From QQWI01 sp964522015 (GTDB taxonomy: Bacteria > Bacillota > Clostridia > Peptostreptococcales > Acidaminobacteraceae), in the NCBI GenBank assembly GCA_964522015.1, contig CAZFST010000044.1:1-25139 (forward strand): 25,139 nt of DNA. The letters are read 5' to 3'. How positions within the stretch are numbered: the first letter of the stretch is position 1; every line of letters begins with the position of its first letter. The notes beneath the pieces are model-generated. The model was not told the DNA's origin and did no database searches. It saw only the letters and a list, made by a program, of their open reading frames with translations. A program made the position numbers and the translations under genes. Shown piece by piece: positions 23,187 through 25,139 of this stretch.

Positions 23187-23506
23187 TTCATTACCTCCTT
23201 GGTCACTTGGATCAGTTTCTGCATTCTTTTATAATCCAGATTTAGCAACTTCCGACCGTCCTGAGTCATCACGTACACCTTGCGATTTGGATCATCGCTG
23301 GCCACTGGCTCAATAAACCCCTGCTTTAAGAGATTTTGAATGGCGCCATAAAGTGTACCCGCCGCCAATCGAACTTCGCCCCCACTTAAAGCTTCAATCT
23401 TCTGCATAATCACGTATCCATGTGCCGGCTCATTCAGCGCCAAAAGTACGTAATAAACGGTCTCCGTCAGTGGCAAATGTTTATTTCGCTTTGTTTGTAT
23501 CTGCAT
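23183..23506 (-). CDS. PadR-family transcription regulator
   Basis: 107 residues, the short type of the family. Winged helix visible: TETVYYVLLALNEPAHGYVI, LAAGTLYGAIQNLLKQGFIE, NRKVYVMTQDGRKLL. The ATG at 23506 has GGAGG 10 nt upstream. A long inverted repeat lies 41 bp upstream and is its likely own operator. PadR proteins usually repress their own operon and release it on binding a small hydrophobic molecule or membrane signal. Confidence 0.92.
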   Translation of the reverse strand: MQIQTKRNKHLPLTETVYYVLLALNEPAHGYVIMQKIEALSGGEVRLAAGTLYGAIQNLLKQGFIEPVASDDPNRKVYVMTQDGRKLLNLDYKRMQKLIQVTKEVMK

Positions 23507-23546
23507 CTTGTGATAACCTCCATCTCTATTTTATATCGTGAGACTG

Positions 23547-23587
23547 TACACTCTAACTATTCAGTTGAACTATATAGTTAGAGTGTA
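23547..23587. promoter_or_regulatory. Long inverted repeat, probable PadR operator
   Basis: Perfect 14-bp arms TACACTCTAACTAT (23547-23560) and ATAGTTAGAGTGTA (23574-23587) around 13 nt; a further palindrome AACTATATAGTT (23568-23579) overlaps the right arm. One arm overlies the -35 region for a TATAAA (23535-23530) on the minus strand. Confidence 0.65.
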
Positions 23588-23692
23588 TAGCGAGATTAGA
23601 ATTTTGTCAATAAGAGAGATTCATGTATGACGCTTTACATAAGCAAGAATCATGCACTAAGCTTTAAAAAGATGCCCACTATCAATCCACAA

Positions 23693-23736
23693 AGAAGCCC
23701 AGACTTAAGCAATCACTTGCCAAAGTCTGGGCTTCT
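23693..23736. other. 14-bp perfect hairpin in the gene-free region
   Basis: AGAAGCCCAGACTT (23693-23706) pairs with AAGTCTGGGCTTCT (23723-23736), 16-nt loop. No strong U-run on either strand and no gene ending nearby; it may be part of a small RNA, a relic terminator or an operator. Confidence 0.6.
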
Positions 23737-24004
23737 CTGTGTCAACTCTCATACAATACAAATGCGAAGGATCGCTCTTATGTCAGGCGGCTTATGATTA
23801 AGGCCTGACCATAGACACTTAATCACGAGATGGTTTGACATGCTTATTTTACTGGTTTTTGGGTATATATATTCTAAAATCACCATGACTCCCTCTATCT
23901 GAGTAGCCAACAGACAACATAAGAAGGCATTCTGGATTTGTAGTAATTACATATAATCCGTTGGATTTCAAATTTTCGTTGCTTGTTAGAAAGAGGTGAA
24001 TTTT

Positions 24005-25087
24005 ATGAGGAAAATTGTTGTCTTTGCCACCATTGCTTTGTTGTTTACATTGATTTGTTTTACAGTTGACATTAATTTTGCTTATACAGATGTCACAACC
24101 AGTGTAACCCTTCCTACAATGGATGTTTGGTTTGATGGGGGACCCGACAACACTTACATTAACTTTTTTAATTTAACCCCAGGTGAACACTACCGTGTGA
24201 CGCTCATTGATGCAGATGGCACAACTGTCCGTTCAGGCCCTCATCCTTGGGAAGTGGCTGTGCCACTACCTGGTGAAGAACCTGAGACCATGCCTTTTGA
24301 CGATTTCGTAGTTAACATTGAATCAGGGAATATCGTAAAAGTTGAATATGCACCTAATGATGTGCCAAGTGGTTTATGTACAGCTTATCAAGTTGCTGAT
24401 ATCAAAGTAAATGAAGTTAATATCAATACCGAGGTCATCACTGGCTCTTCTAGTGGCCTCTTACCAATTGATGTTATCGTATTTACCGGTGATGAAAACA
24501 ATCCGGTTTCCAACATGCGCCGTGCTGATGTAACAGGCGGTACATGGTCTGCAGATTTTTCAATAGACGGGCCCGTGTTGAACAATGGTACCGAAAATAC
24601 AGCCCTTGACATCGACTCCTTAAGCACTGGTTTGATTATTCAGCCCGATGGTTTAGGTAACAATACCATTACCAACTGGTGGGCACCTAATCCTGAGTTC
24701 AGGGTAGATCCAATGACTGACGCTGTCGGTGGTTGGGGGTGGCTTGGCGAAGTCACCGTGGTTTTAAATTACGGCACAGCTGAAGCTTTAGTCTACCACA
24801 TCATGCCTGATGAAATATATGGCAGTTTTGAACAAGTTTCATTAGGGGGATTGGATCTATATCCTGGACAAGTTATTCATGTATTTGACTACATGACTGT
24901 AAGAGATGTTGTTGTCGGTAGCATTGCCATAGAATCTATCGATTTTGTACAAGATATTGTCAATCTGACGTCTACACCCTACACTTACGTTCAAGTTTGC
25001 ATAATAGAAGGCTCATCACCAGAGACGATGCAGCTATTCTTTCGCGATGGTCTCACAGATGAAAACGGTGATTTTATTGCTAACTAG
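24005..25087 (+). CDS. Exported protein of unknown function
   Basis: 360 residues from the ATG at 24005, preceded by GAGGTG; an in-frame GTG at 23996 is part of that ribosome site. Signal peptide or anchor at residues 1-27 (MRKIVVFATIALLFTLICF, then NFAY). The rest is hydrophilic, acidic and rich in beta-forming stretches, with many Asp, Asn and Thr, like repeated Ig-like or beta-sandwich domains of extracellular proteins. No LPxTG motif, no catalytic motif I recognise, only two cysteines. Complete, with a TAG stop at 25085-25087. Confidence 0.75.
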   Translation: MRKIVVFATIALLFTLICFTVDINFAYTDVTTSVTLPTMDVWFDGGPDNTYINFFNLTPGEHYRVTLIDADGTTVRSGPHPWEVAVPLPGEEPETMPFDDFVVNIESGNIVKVEYAPNDVPSGLCTAYQVADIKVNEVNINTEVITGSSSGLLPIDVIVFTGDENNPVSNMRRADVTGGTWSADFSIDGPVLNNGTENTALDIDSLSTGLIIQPDGLGNNTITNWWAPNPEFRVDPMTDAVGGWGWLGEVTVVLNYGTAEALVYHIMPDEIYGSFEQVSLGGLDLYPGQVIHVFDYMTVRDVVVGSIAIESIDFVQDIVNLTSTPYTYVQVCIIEGSSPETMQLFFRDGLTDENGDFIAN

Positions 25088-25139
25088 ATTGACCTGATAA
25101 AACTCGCTTTTTTTCAACACTAAATCCCAGTTAAAAGAA

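Larger units (their letters stand above)
23507..24004. other. 498-bp intergenic region between PadR and the exported protein
   Basis: No gene seen. It holds the PadR operator (23547-23587), a 14-bp hairpin (23693-23736), and upstream of the next gene a TATAAT at 23952-23957 without a clear -35. Confidence 0.6.

Overview
This looks like chromosomal DNA of a Gram-positive anaerobe of the Clostridia type. It is A+T-rich, has strong AGGAGG-type ribosome binding sites, uses GTG and TTG starts, and carries a Tad pilus locus without a secretin. Regulators of the PadR, NarL and CRP/FNR families and small DUF805, DUF418 and DUF2812 membrane proteins fit the same picture. I cannot name the species. I see no rRNA, tRNA, CRISPR array, insertion sequence or integrase.

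Left part (58-6314, minus strand) is a polymorphic-toxin locus. In transcription order it has: a 1270-residue Sec-exported protein with a proline-rich stalk, five Cys/His repeats, a Hint (intein-like) processing domain and a C-terminal nuclease resembling the GH-E branch of the HNH/Endo VII superfamily; then a TPR protein of a type known as a toxin immunity protein; then an 'orphan' second toxin tip. The orphan keeps only the C-terminal part of Hint, is about 96% identical to the main toxin over about 401 bp, and then diverges into a different nuclease variant. It sits behind a terminator and lacks a clear promoter or ribosome site, as expected of a silent replacement tip. The immunity gene has its own near-consensus promoter, whose -35 box lies in a perfect inverted repeat.

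Directly upstream (6473-14361, minus strand) lies a tightly packed Tad/Flp pilus operon. In transcription order: TadB-like, TadV/CpaA prepilin peptidase, a DUF192-like protein, CpaB, CpaE, CpaF ATPase, a 56-residue Flp pilin, TadE, a short TadG-like protein, TadC, an unrecognised 418-residue membrane-anchored protein and a DUF805 protein. I see no terminator between this operon and the toxin, so the two may share transcripts. A functional link (pilus-assisted contact or export) is possible but unproven.

Right part (14.6-25.1 kb) is more ordinary: a MviM/YceM-like oxidoreductase (plus strand); a two-component system with an ABC-2-type exporter (minus strand), the two pairs separated by a strong hairpin; a CRP/FNR regulator with two small YdcZ-type transporters (minus strand) divergent from a DUF418 membrane protein; a PadR regulator with a DUF2812 membrane protein under a long inverted-repeat operator; and an exported protein of unknown function at the right end. 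In-frame short tandem repeats recur in the toxin, the response regulator and the CRP-like regulator.
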